From Streptomyces sp. V3I7 (GTDB lineage Bacteria; Actinomycetota; Actinomycetes; Streptomycetales; Streptomycetaceae), in assembly GCF_030817495.1 (NCBI RefSeq), contig NZ_JAUSZK010000001.1:5249001-5313000 (forward strand): 64,000 nucleotides of DNA, in the 5' to 3' direction. This document shows, piece after piece, positions 36,963-44,574 of the stretch; positions within the stretch are counted from its first letter, which is position 1; every line of letters starts with the position of its first letter. The notes under the pieces are model-generated. The model saw nothing but the letters and a program-made list of their open reading frames with translations, searched no databases and was not told the origin of the DNA. The position numbers and the translations under genes are program-made.

Positions 36963-38447
36963 CTACGCCGCCGTCAGCCGCACCGGTTCGGTGCCGGCGG
37001 CGCTGTGCCGCTCGGCCCAGCCCTCCAGCGCCCTGAGGCAGGCGTGGTCCAGGTGGTGCAGCCCGGTCAGGTCCAGCCGCACCGGCCGGTCCTGGGGCAG
37101 CGCCTCCAGCTCGTCGAGGATCTTCGGCAGCCGCAGGAAGGTCGCGTTGCCCGACAGGTACGCCTCGACGGGGCCCGCGCCCTTGTCGACGACCTCCAGC
37201 CGGATGTGCGAGGCCTCCCAGGCCGTCTTGACGATGGCCAGCGCCAGCCCGATGAGCACGCCCTCGAACATGCTGACCGCGACGATCGACACGGCCGTGA
37301 CGACCAGGATCAGCACCTCGCCCTTGTGGTCGCGCCACAGCGAGGCGATCTCGCGCACCGGGACCAGCTTGGCGCCCGAGTACACCAGGATGCCCGCGAG
37401 CGCCGGGATCGGGATGTACGCGAGGACGCCGGGCAGCAGGGCCGCGAACAGCAGCAGCCAGACGCCGTGCAGCACCCGGGACGCCTTGGTCCGCGCGCCC
37501 GCCTGGACGTTCGCCGCGCTGCGCACGATCACCGCGGTCATCGGCAGCGCGCCGAGCAGACCGCACACCGTGTTGCCGGCGCCCTGGGCGAGCAGCTCCC
37601 TGTCGTACGAGGTGCGCGGACCGTCGTGCATCCGGTCCACGGCCGCCGCGCTGAACAGGGACTCGGCGGACGCGATCAGGGTGAAGGCGACGATCGTGCC
37701 GATCACCCCGGGCTGCGCCAGCTCGCCGAAGGCGCTCAGCGGGGGCGGCTGGAGCGAGCCCAGCAGCCCCCGCACCTCGACGGTGGCCACCGGCAGGTCG
37801 AGCACCAGGGCGGCCACCGTGGCGAGTCCGACCGCGGCGAGCGGTCCGGGCACCGCCCGCACCTTCGCCGGCATGCGCCGCCACAGCACGAGGACGGCGA
37901 TCGTCCCCGCGCCGAGCGCGAGCGAGGCCAGCGCGCCGGTGTCCCCGAAGGCGTCCGCGAGCGCCCCGGGCAGCCCGACCAGCTTGCCGGGGCCCGATTC
38001 GGGCGCCTCGGCCGCCAGCACCGGGTACAGCTGTCCGGCGATCAGCACCAGACCGATACCGGCCAGCATGCCCTCCACCACGGAGACCGAGATGGCCCGG
38101 AAGTACCGCCCCAGCCGCAGGGCGCCCATCAGGACCTGGAGCAGACCGCAGACGAGCACGATCACGCCGAGCACGGGCAGCCCGAACTCGCCGACCGCCT
38201 CGAAGACCAGCACGGTCAGCCCCGCGGCCGGCCCGGACACCTGCAGGCTGCTGCCGCGCATCAGCCCGGCGACGAGGCCGCCCACGATGCCGGTGACCAG
38301 ACCGAGTTCGGCCGGCACCCCCGAGGCGACGGCCACGCCCACGCACAGCGGGAGCGCGACCAGGAAGACGACGAGGGAGGCGAGGAAGTCCTGCTTGAGA
38401 TGGGGGAACTTGGAGGCCCGGGGAGCCTCGGGCGTCGTCGTGGTCAT
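36963..38447 (-). CDS. SulP-family anion transporter with STAS domain
   Basis: A 494-aa transporter with about 11-12 helices starting LKQDFLASLVVFLVALPLCVG, and a C-terminal STAS domain (PVRLDLTGLHHLDHACLRAL). SulP members carry sulfate or bicarbonate. The carbonic anhydrase gene ends 8 bases upstream, which favours bicarbonate. Two starts are possible: ATG 38447, used here, or an in-frame GTG at 38459 that overlaps the anhydrase stop (GTGA). Confidence 0.9.
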   Translation of the reverse strand: MTTTTPEAPRASKFPHLKQDFLASLVVFLVALPLCVGVAVASGVPAELGLVTGIVGGLVAGLMRGSSLQVSGPAAGLTVLVFEAVGEFGLPVLGVIVLVCGLLQVLMGALRLGRYFRAISVSVVEGMLAGIGLVLIAGQLYPVLAAEAPESGPGKLVGLPGALADAFGDTGALASLALGAGTIAVLVLWRRMPAKVRAVPGPLAAVGLATVAALVLDLPVATVEVRGLLGSLQPPPLSAFGELAQPGVIGTIVAFTLIASAESLFSAAAVDRMHDGPRTSYDRELLAQGAGNTVCGLLGALPMTAVIVRSAANVQAGARTKASRVLHGVWLLLFAALLPGVLAYIPIPALAGILVYSGAKLVPVREIASLWRDHKGEVLILVVTAVSIVAVSMFEGVLIGLALAIVKTAWEASHIRLEVVDKGAGPVEAYLSGNATFLRLPKILDELEALPQDRPVRLDLTGLHHLDHACLRALEGWAERHSAAGTEPVRLTAA

Positions 38448-38455
38448 GGGGCCGC

Positions 38456-39034
38456 TCACAGCGCCTCGAAGGAGTCGGTCAGGCAGCGGTGCGCGCGGAC
38501 GGCGCCGGTGTGCACCTCGTAGTACCAGCCGTGCAGGGTGAGCCGCCCCTGCGCCAGCCTCTCGGCGACGCACGGGTACGAGCGCAGCCGCAGCAGCTGG
38601 GCCAGGACATGGCTCTGGACTCCTTCGGCGACGCACGGGTCGTCCGCCGCACCCGCGGGCCGCGGTTCCGCGCTGGTCAGCCAGTCGCGCACGGCGGGTA
38701 CGGCGTCCAGGTCGTCGCCGCGCACCAGCGCGCCGACGGCGCCGCAGTGGGAGTGGCCGCAGACGACGATGTCGCTGACGCCGAGCACCGTGACGGCGTA
38801 CTCGATGGTGGCCGCCTCGCCGCTGGGCCGCTGGTCGGGGTAGGGCGGGACGATGTTGCCCGCGGTGCGCAGCTCGAAGAGCTCGCCGGGGCGGGCGCCC
38901 GTGATCAGGGCCGGAACGACCCGGGAGTCGGAGCAGGTGATGAACAGGACCTGCGGGGACTGGCCTTCGGCGAGCTTGGCGAACTCCTCAGGGCGCTGTC
39001 CGAACGTACGGGCGTTGTCGATGAGGGGCTGCAT
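38456..39034 (-). CDS. beta-class carbonic anhydrase
   Basis: A 192-aa enzyme interconverting CO2 and bicarbonate. Zinc ligands are Cys34 (in FITCSDSRVV, with the Asp36-Arg38 dyad), His94 and Cys97 (VVCGHSHCGAVGAL). The ATG at 39034 follows AGGAGGAAAACATC, a strong ribosome site, so the much longer open frame is rejected. It is coupled to the SulP gene, forming a probable CO2/bicarbonate module. Confidence 0.95.
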   Translation of the reverse strand: MQPLIDNARTFGQRPEEFAKLAEGQSPQVLFITCSDSRVVPALITGARPGELFELRTAGNIVPPYPDQRPSGEAATIEYAVTVLGVSDIVVCGHSHCGAVGALVRGDDLDAVPAVRDWLTSAEPRPAGAADDPCVAEGVQSHVLAQLLRLRSYPCVAERLAQGRLTLHGWYYEVHTGAVRAHRCLTDSFEAL

Positions 39035-39105
39035 GATGTTTTCCTCCTGGCGCGCCGCTGTGGCGCGTCGGGCCTGTATGACAGTCGAGCGGAGCGGCTC
39101 CTGTC

Positions 39106-39531
39106 TCAGCAGCGGAAGACCTGAAGCGCTGCCGGAGAAGCGGGTCTCGGGGCCTGCGCGGTGCGGTGGTGCCGGGCGCCGTGCGCGTCCGGAGGACGGG
39201 TGAGGGCCGCACCGCGCCCGGGTATCAGGGGGGCGTGCTCCCAGCCGGCGGTGGTGGTGCGGCGGCGCTCGCGGGCCTGCGGGGGACCGGAGGGGTCGCC
39301 GGAGTGGTCGGTGCCGCGGAACTCCTCGGCGCCCTCGCGCGACACCTCGGGCGCGTTCACAGGGGGCAGGATTCCGGGCTGAGCCTTGGCCTCCGCCTGG
39401 CGGAGCGTGTGCGCGGATGCGAAGGATCCGGCGGACGCGAAGAGTTGCGGGATGAGCAGGGCGAGCAGGGTGGTGGCGAGGAGCGGGACGAGGCGGGCGA
39501 GCACGGCCCGGGGCGTCGTACCTCGGAACAT
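39106..39531 (-). CDS. secreted or membrane-anchored small protein, unknown
   Basis: A 141-aa protein with a hydrophobic N-terminus (AVLARLVPLLATTLLALLIPQLFASAG) that may be a signal peptide or anchor, followed by a charged, Arg/Pro/His-rich disordered region and a single C-terminal Cys. The ATG at 39531 follows GGGGGGAGGACGG. No known domain. The promoter region carries a 13-nt palindrome, so it is likely regulated. Confidence 0.55.
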   Translation of the reverse strand: MFRGTTPRAVLARLVPLLATTLLALLIPQLFASAGSFASAHTLRQAEAKAQPGILPPVNAPEVSREGAEEFRGTDHSGDPSGPPQARERRRTTTAGWEHAPLIPGRGAALTRPPDAHGARHHRTAQAPRPASPAALQVFRC

Positions 39532-39579
39532 CCGTCCTCCCCCCTGACGGTCCACGTCTCTTGTCCGCCTCTTGTCCGC

Positions 39580-39592
39580 ACCAATGATTGGT
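39580..39592. promoter_or_regulatory. palindromic operator candidate
   Basis: ACCAATGATTGGT, a 6+1+6 perfect palindrome, sits about 49 bases before the ATG at 39531. Just beside it TCTTGTCCGC is repeated directly at 39559 and 39570, 11 bases apart. Confidence 0.45.
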
Positions 39593-39607
39593 CAACGGAT
39601 GGTCAAG

Positions 39608-39654
39608 AAACACCTTAACCCTGCAAAGTCGTTTGCAGGGTTAACGGGGTGTTT
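39608..39654. terminator. long hairpin, second terminator below zapE
   Basis: TTAACCCTGCAAA (39615-39627) pairs perfectly with TTTGCAGGGTTAA (39632-39644), with loop GTCG. An outer stem AAACACC (39608-39614) / GGTGTTT (39648-39654) extends it. On the minus strand it is followed by TTTCTT. Confidence 0.75.
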
Positions 39655-39696
39655 CGTGTCGAAGAGAGCGTGAAAAGTGCGGGTGACATGGCGCGA

Positions 39697-39728
39697 ACCA
39701 GCTCTTGATCCACTGGATCCGAGCTGGT
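39697..39728. terminator. hairpin directly after zapE
   Basis: ACCAGCTC (39697-39704) pairs with GAGCTGGT (39721-39728); inside, GATCC and GGATC form a second stem around ACT. It lies 10 bases past the zapE stop. Confidence 0.65.
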
Positions 39729-39737
39729 ATCAGGCCG

Positions 39738-40844
39738 TCAGTGGTCCGCCACGAGGCCCTTGGCGTCCCGGGCCAGCGCCGTGAGCCGCGATATCGCGCG
39801 GAAGTACTTCTTGCGGTAGCCGCCCTTCAGCATCTCCTCGCTGAACAGCTGGTCGAAGGGCAGGCCCGAGGCCAGGACGGGGACCTCGCGGTCGTAGAGC
39901 CGGTCCGCGAGGACGACGAGCCGCAGCGCCGTCGACTGGTCGGGGACGGGGCGGACGCCGGTGAGGCAGACCGCCTTGAGGTCGTCGGTCAGCGCGCCGT
40001 ACCGGCTGGGGTGCACCTTGGCCAGGTGGTCCAGCAGGTGCGGGAAGTCGTCGAGCGACGCGCCCTCGGTGGCGTACGCCGCGCTGGTCACCTGCTCGTC
40101 GGAGTACGGTGCCGGCGCCTCGGGCAGCCCGCGGTGGCGGTAGTCCTCGCCGTCGATGCGCAGGGCGCGGAAGTGCGCGGACAGGCCCTGGATCTCACGC
40201 AGGAAGTCGGTGGCCGCGAACCGGCCCTCGCCGAGCTTGCCGGGCAGGGTGTTGGACGTGGCGGCCAGCGCGACACCGGCGTCGACCAGCTTGCCGAGCA
40301 GGGTCGACACGAGGACGGTGTCGCCCGGGTCGTCCAGCTCGAACTCGTCGATGCACAGCAGCCGGTGACCGGAGAGGGTCTGGACGGTCTGCTGGAAGCC
40401 GAGGGCGCCGACGAGGTTGGTCAGCTCGACGAACGTGCCGAACGCCTTGAGGGCGGGCTCGGCCGGGGTGGCGTGCCACAGGGAGGCGAGGAGATGGGTC
40501 TTGCCGACGCCGTAGCCGCCGTCGAGGTAGACCCCGCGGGGCCCGGCCGGCGTCTTCGGCGCCTTGACCCGCCCGAAGCCGAAGAACCCGCGCTTCCCGG
40601 AGCCCGTGGCGTGCGCCCCGCCGAGACCGCCCGCGAAAGCCTGGAGGACGCCGACGGCCTCGGTCTGGCTGGGCTGGTTCGGGTCCGGGATGTACGTGGC
40701 GAAGCGGACGGAGTCGAAGCGCGGCGGTGGCACCATCTCGGCGACCAGCCGGTCCGCGGGGACGTGCGGCTCGCGTTCGCACAGGGACAGCGGGGTCACG
40801 TCGGTCGGTGAACTGAGCCCGGAGGCGGCGGTGGATGACGACAC
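39738..40844 (-). CDS. zapE: ZapE / AFG1-like AAA ATPase
   Basis: A 368-aa P-loop ATPase of the AFG1/ZapE family: Walker A GGYGVGKTHLLASLWH, Walker B LLCIDEFELDD, sensor-like VALAATSNTLPGKLGEGRF. In E. coli ZapE acts on the division ring; in actinobacteria the role is less clear. I choose the GTG at 40844 because a TAGCAT -10 lies at the distance expected for a leaderless transcript and because only 37 bases separate it from the divergent reductase gene. A longer start is open but would overlap that region. Confidence 0.88.
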   Translation of the reverse strand: MSSSTAASGLSSPTDVTPLSLCEREPHVPADRLVAEMVPPPRFDSVRFATYIPDPNQPSQTEAVGVLQAFAGGLGGAHATGSGKRGFFGFGRVKAPKTPAGPRGVYLDGGYGVGKTHLLASLWHATPAEPALKAFGTFVELTNLVGALGFQQTVQTLSGHRLLCIDEFELDDPGDTVLVSTLLGKLVDAGVALAATSNTLPGKLGEGRFAATDFLREIQGLSAHFRALRIDGEDYRHRGLPEAPAPYSDEQVTSAAYATEGASLDDFPHLLDHLAKVHPSRYGALTDDLKAVCLTGVRPVPDQSTALRLVVLADRLYDREVPVLASGLPFDQLFSEEMLKGGYRKKYFRAISRLTALARDAKGLVADH

Positions 40845-40852
40845 GGTTACCC

Positions 40853-40858
40853 ATGCTA
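40853..40858 (-). promoter_or_regulatory. -10 box for leaderless zapE
   Basis: TAGCAT on the minus strand ends 8 bases before the GTG at 40844, so transcription would start at or next to the start codon. No clear -35 is seen. Confidence 0.4.
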
Positions 40859-40881
40859 AGCGCCGTGTCACACTGCACGAC

Positions 40882-41742
40882 ATGCGACGCCTGTTCCCTG
40901 TGACCGAAGAAACAGCAGCCCAGGCCTCTGGTGAGGCGCCTCAGGCGGACGGGGCGGGGGGCCCCGGCGGGGCGACCGAGGAGGGCCGCGCGGCCACCGA
41001 CGGCGGTACCGGCCGCGAATGGAGCCTGGCCGAGCTGGCCGCCGCGTACGCCTATCCCGAGGCCGCCGCCGAGGGGCGCGAGCCCTGGCTGCGCGCCAAC
41101 ATGGTCTCCACGCTCGACGGCGCCGCCCAGCACGACGGGCGCTCGCAGCCCATCTCCTGCCCGGCCGACATGCGGATCTTCGGCGTGCTGCGGGCGCTCG
41201 CCGATGTGGTGATCGTGGGTGCGGAAACGGTTCGTCAGGAGGGCTACCGGCCCGCCCGCGCGCGGGCCGAGTTCGCGGCGGTCCGGGAGGCGGCGGGACA
41301 GGGGCCTGCCCCGGCGATCGCGATCGTCACCGCGAGCCTGGATCTGGACTTCTCGCTGCCGCTGTTCACCTCGCCTCTGGTGCCCACGCTGATCCTGACC
41401 GGCGCCGCGGCGCCCGCGGACCGGATCGCCGCCGCCGAGGAGGCGGGCACGCGGGTGGTGATCGCGGGTGAGGGCGCCGGAGTGGACCCGGCCCGCGCTG
41501 TACGGGCTCTCGCCGCTCTCGGCCACACCCGGCTCCTCACCGAGGGCGGCCCCCGGCTGCTCGGCCAGGTCATCGCCGCCGGGGTGCTGGACGAGATGTG
41601 CGTGACCCTCGCGCCGATGCTCACGGCCGGTGACGCGCAGCGCATCGCCGGAGGGCCGGCGGTCGCCGTTCCCCGGCGCTTCGAACTCGTGTCCCTGCTG
41701 GAAGAGGCCGGTTTCCTGTTCGGTCGTTACCGTCGCTCCTGA
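40882..41742 (+). CDS. RibD C-terminal-domain pyrimidine reductase
   Basis: A 286-aa protein with the RibD C-terminal/dihydrofolate-reductase-like fold: WLRANMVSTLDGAAQ near residue 70, DVVIVGAETVRQEGY, and TRLLTEGGPRLLGQ near the C-terminus. It should reduce a pyrimidine or pterin intermediate with NADPH, as in riboflavin synthesis, but no rib genes are adjacent and the deaminase half of RibD is missing. The N-terminal 45 residues are disordered. Start ATG 40882, close to the divergent zapE start. Confidence 0.87.
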   Translation: MRRLFPVTEETAAQASGEAPQADGAGGPGGATEEGRAATDGGTGREWSLAELAAAYAYPEAAAEGREPWLRANMVSTLDGAAQHDGRSQPISCPADMRIFGVLRALADVVIVGAETVRQEGYRPARARAEFAAVREAAGQGPAPAIAIVTASLDLDFSLPLFTSPLVPTLILTGAAAPADRIAAAEEAGTRVVIAGEGAGVDPARAVRALAALGHTRLLTEGGPRLLGQVIAAGVLDEMCVTLAPMLTAGDAQRIAGGPAVAVPRRFELVSLLEEAGFLFGRYRRS

Positions 41743-41880
41743 TTTCGGCACCGACGCTCCTGAAATCAGCGGAATCTGCCGTTCCGTTTAGCTTCCGGAG
41801 GGCACACTAAAACCGGCAGGACCCGTGCGATCACGGGGCAGGATGGTTTCCGCAGGGCCTGGTCCGGCCCACGGAGGAGG

Positions 41881-41898
41881 GAGGGCCTTAGGGCCCTC
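41881..41898. other. short hairpin in the leader of the next gene
   Basis: GAGGGCC-TTAG-GGCCCTC is a perfect 7-bp stem with a 4-nt loop, 19 bases before the GTG at 41918. It could affect translation or be a processed end. No function is established. Confidence 0.4.
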
Positions 41899-41917
41899 GA
41901 AGCAGAATGGGGCGCTG

Positions 41918-42391
41918 GTGTTCACAAGCGTATTGATGATCGAGAAGGCCCTGACGTCCGCCGACGTGGAGTTCGTCACCACCTTGCACGGAGACGAGCC
42001 GGTCTCCTTCCACGTGCTGCTCGAGCCCCGCGGCGACCAGGCCGATCGCCTGCTGCGGGCGATCGACGACATCGCCCTGGGCGAACTGGACGACGCCGCC
42101 CGCGAGGGTGAGCGGCCGGAGGGCGAGGCGGCGAAGGAGCCCGCCGCGCAGGCCCTGGACGTCTCCCTGAAGGCCCTGCGCCTGGCCGGATGCGAGGCCG
42201 ACGGCCGGCTCGTCGAGGACCATCCGCTGGACGCCCTGAAGGCGCTGGTGGAGGAGACCGGCGCGGACGAGGTGATCGTCCTGACCGATCCCCACTACGT
42301 GGAGGAGTTCTTCCACCGGGACTGGGCGTCGAGAGCGCGGCACAAGGTGGGGGTGCCGGTGCTGAAGCTGTTCTCGCGCAGCAAGGCGTAG
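41918..42391 (+). CDS. conserved streptomycete protein, unknown function
   Basis: A 157-aa protein starting VFTSVLMIEKALTSADVEF at a GTG (an in-frame ATG is at 41936). The second half, DEVIVLTDPHYVEEFFHRDWASRAR ending VPVLKLFSR, looks like an alpha/beta fold resembling universal-stress or toprim-like folds. I recall relatives being labelled indole-3-glycerol phosphate synthase, which is unsupported here: the protein is too short and lacks the barrel. The gene sits between the RibD-like reductase and murC. Confidence 0.7.
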   Translation: MFTSVLMIEKALTSADVEFVTTLHGDEPVSFHVLLEPRGDQADRLLRAIDDIALGELDDAAREGERPEGEAAKEPAAQALDVSLKALRLAGCEADGRLVEDHPLDALKALVEETGADEVIVLTDPHYVEEFFHRDWASRARHKVGVPVLKLFSRSKA

Positions 42392-42733
42392 GCGCTGCCG
42401 CTGGGCTTGGCCGGGTGGGTGGGTTTTGGGTGGGGTGCGTTGTTTCGTGCGGGTTCGTGGGGGTGGGGGCTGGGCGGGGGATCGGGGGGTGGTTTCGGGT
42501 GCGGGTGTGTGGGGGCTGGGCGCGCAGTTCCCCGCGCCCCTTTTGGGGCGTGGCGCTTGGGTTGGCCGTGGGGTGGGGTTTCAGACCGGGGATGTGGTTC
42601 CCCGCGCCCCTTTGGGGGTGGCCGCTCGGGTTGGTCCGGGGGGTGGGGTGGGACGTAATAGGTGTTGGGTGGGGTGGGGTCATAAGGTGGGGCGCTGACG
42701 TTCGCTTCGCCGCATCACTCCAGGGAGACGCAC
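42392..42733. repeat. G-rich non-coding region with two copies of a GC hairpin element
   Basis: The 342 bases before murC are extremely G-rich on the plus strand, with many G-runs separated by one to four bases (GGGTGGGTGGGTTTTGGGTGGGG). Two copies of an element beginning GTTCCCCGCGCCCCTTT start at 42527 and 42597; each folds CGCCCC against GGGGCG or similar around a T loop. I remember this GTTCCCCGCGCCCC word as a dispersed Streptomyces intergenic repeat. No convincing gene lies here, and the murC promoter should lie within it. Confidence 0.75.
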
Positions 42734-44137
42734 ATGGCACCCGGCCTTCCCACCGCCATGGACCGACCGCACTTCATCGGCATCGGCGGCGCCGGGATGT
42801 CGGGGATCGCGAAGATCCTCGCGCAGCGCGGGGCCAAGGTCGCGGGCAGTGACGCCAAGGAGTCGGCGACCGCCGAGGCGCTGCGCGCGCTGGGCGCGAC
42901 CGTGCACATCGGCCACGCCGCCGAGCACCTCGCCGACGACGCCAGCTGTGTCGTGGTGTCGTCCGCGATCCGCGAGGACAACCCGGAGCTGGCCCGCGCC
43001 GCCGAGCTGGGCATCCCGGTCGTCCACCGCTCCGACGCCCTCGCCGCCCTGATGAACGGCCTGCGCCCGATCGCGGTCGCCGGTACGCACGGCAAGACGA
43101 CCACCACGTCGATGCTCGCGGTGTCGCTGTCGTCGCTCGGCCTGTCCCCGTCGTACGCCATCGGCGGCGACCTGGACGCCCCCGGCTCCAACGCCCTGCA
43201 CGGCGACGGCGAGATCTTCGTCGCCGAGGCGGACGAGTCGGACCGCAGCTTCCACAAGTACGCGCCCGAGGTCGCCATCGTCCTCAACGTGGAACTCGAC
43301 CACCACGCGAACTACGCCTCGATGGACGAGATCTACGAGTCCTTCGAGATCTTCGCCGGCCGGATCGTCCCCGGCGGCACCCTGGTCATCTCCGCCGACC
43401 ACGAGGGCGCCCGCGAGCTCACCCGCCGCCTGGCCGACTCCGGCGTGCGGACGGTGACGTACGGCGAGGCCAAGGACGCCGACGTACGCGTGCTGTCGGT
43501 GGTTCCGCAGGGGCTGAAGAGCGAGGTCACCGTCCTCCTGGACGGCGAGGAGCTCACCTTCACGGTCTCCGTCCCCGGCCGCCACTACGCGCTGAACGCC
43601 GTGTCGGCGCTGGCGGCGGGCGTCGCCCTGGGCATCCCGGCGAAGGAGCTGGCCCCGGCGCTGGCCGCGTACACGGGTGTGAAGCGGCGCCTCCAGCTCA
43701 AGGGCGAGGCGGCCGGCGTGCAGGTGATCGACTCCTACGCCCACCACCCCACCGAGATGACGGCCGACCTGGAGGCGATGCGCGGGGCCGCCGGTGACGC
43801 CCGCGGCCGTATCATCGTCGCCTTCCAGCCGCACCTGTTCTCCCGCACCCAGGAACTGGGCAAGGAGATGGGCCAGGTCCTGGCCCTCGCGGACGCCTCC
43901 GTCGTCCTCGACATCTACCCGGCCCGCGAGGACCCCATCCCGGGCGTGACCAGCGCGCTCATCATCGACGCGGCCCGTGGCGCCGGCGCGGACGTCACCG
44001 CCGTGCACGACAAGGGCGACGTCCCCGCCGCGATCGCGGGAATGGCGAAGCCGGGCGATCTCGTTCTCACCATGGGTGCGGGCGATGTGACCGACCTCGG
44101 CCCGCGCATCCTGGACCGCCTGTCGCAGCAGCACTGA
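42734..44137 (+). CDS. murC: UDP-N-acetylmuramate--L-alanine ligase
   Basis: A 467-aa Mur ligase that adds L-Ala to UDP-MurNAc, the first step of the stem peptide. The N-terminal HFIGIGGAGMSGIAKIL is the UMP-binding loop; the ATP site is AVAGTHGKTTTTSML near residue 120; the central domain has VAIVLNVELDHHANY; the C-domain has IDSYAHHPTEM. The ATG at 42734 follows GGGAGACGCAC. It lies outside the main dcw cluster, as in other Streptomyces. Cytoplasmic. Confidence 0.96.
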   Translation: MAPGLPTAMDRPHFIGIGGAGMSGIAKILAQRGAKVAGSDAKESATAEALRALGATVHIGHAAEHLADDASCVVVSSAIREDNPELARAAELGIPVVHRSDALAALMNGLRPIAVAGTHGKTTTTSMLAVSLSSLGLSPSYAIGGDLDAPGSNALHGDGEIFVAEADESDRSFHKYAPEVAIVLNVELDHHANYASMDEIYESFEIFAGRIVPGGTLVISADHEGARELTRRLADSGVRTVTYGEAKDADVRVLSVVPQGLKSEVTVLLDGEELTFTVSVPGRHYALNAVSALAAGVALGIPAKELAPALAAYTGVKRRLQLKGEAAGVQVIDSYAHHPTEMTADLEAMRGAAGDARGRIIVAFQPHLFSRTQELGKEMGQVLALADASVVLDIYPAREDPIPGVTSALIIDAARGAGADVTAVHDKGDVPAAIAGMAKPGDLVLTMGAGDVTDLGPRILDRLSQQH

Positions 44138-44151
44138 AGGGGCTGAGACTC

Positions 44152-44559
44152 ATGTCGTACGACGTCGTGAAGCCGGACGAGCAGTGGCGCGAGGAGCTGA
44201 CCCCGGACGAGTACGCGGTCCTGCGCCAGGCCGGCACGGAACCCGCCTTCACCGGTGAGTACACGAACACCAAGACCGAGGGCGTCTACTCCTGCCGCGC
44301 CTGCGGCGCCGAACTGTTCACCTCCGACACCAAGTTCGACTCCCACTGCGGCTGGCCGAGTTTCTACGACCCGCGCGACTCGGACGCGGTGGAGCTGCTG
44401 GAGGACGTCTCGCACGGCATGGTGCGCACGGAGGTGCGCTGCGCCCGCTGCGGCTCGCACCTCGGCCACGTCTTCGAGGGCGAGGGCTACGGCACGCCGA
44501 CCGACCAGCGCTACTGCATCAACTCGATCTCGCTGAAGCTGGAGCCGGCCGAGGACTGA
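44152..44559 (+). CDS. msrB: peptide-methionine (R)-S-oxide reductase
   Basis: A 135-aa enzyme that repairs Met-R-sulfoxide. Zinc cysteines are Cys48, Cys51, Cys97 and Cys100 (SCRACG and RCARCG), the catalytic Cys122 is in QRYCINS, and Cys66 in SHCGWPSF is the likely resolving residue. Only 14 bases follow murC, with AAGGGG as ribosome site, so the two are probably co-transcribed. No signal peptide, hence cytoplasmic. Confidence 0.96.
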   Translation: MSYDVVKPDEQWREELTPDEYAVLRQAGTEPAFTGEYTNTKTEGVYSCRACGAELFTSDTKFDSHCGWPSFYDPRDSDAVELLEDVSHGMVRTEVRCARCGSHLGHVFEGEGYGTPTDQRYCINSISLKLEPAED

Positions 44560-44574
44560 GGATCCGCGCGTACG

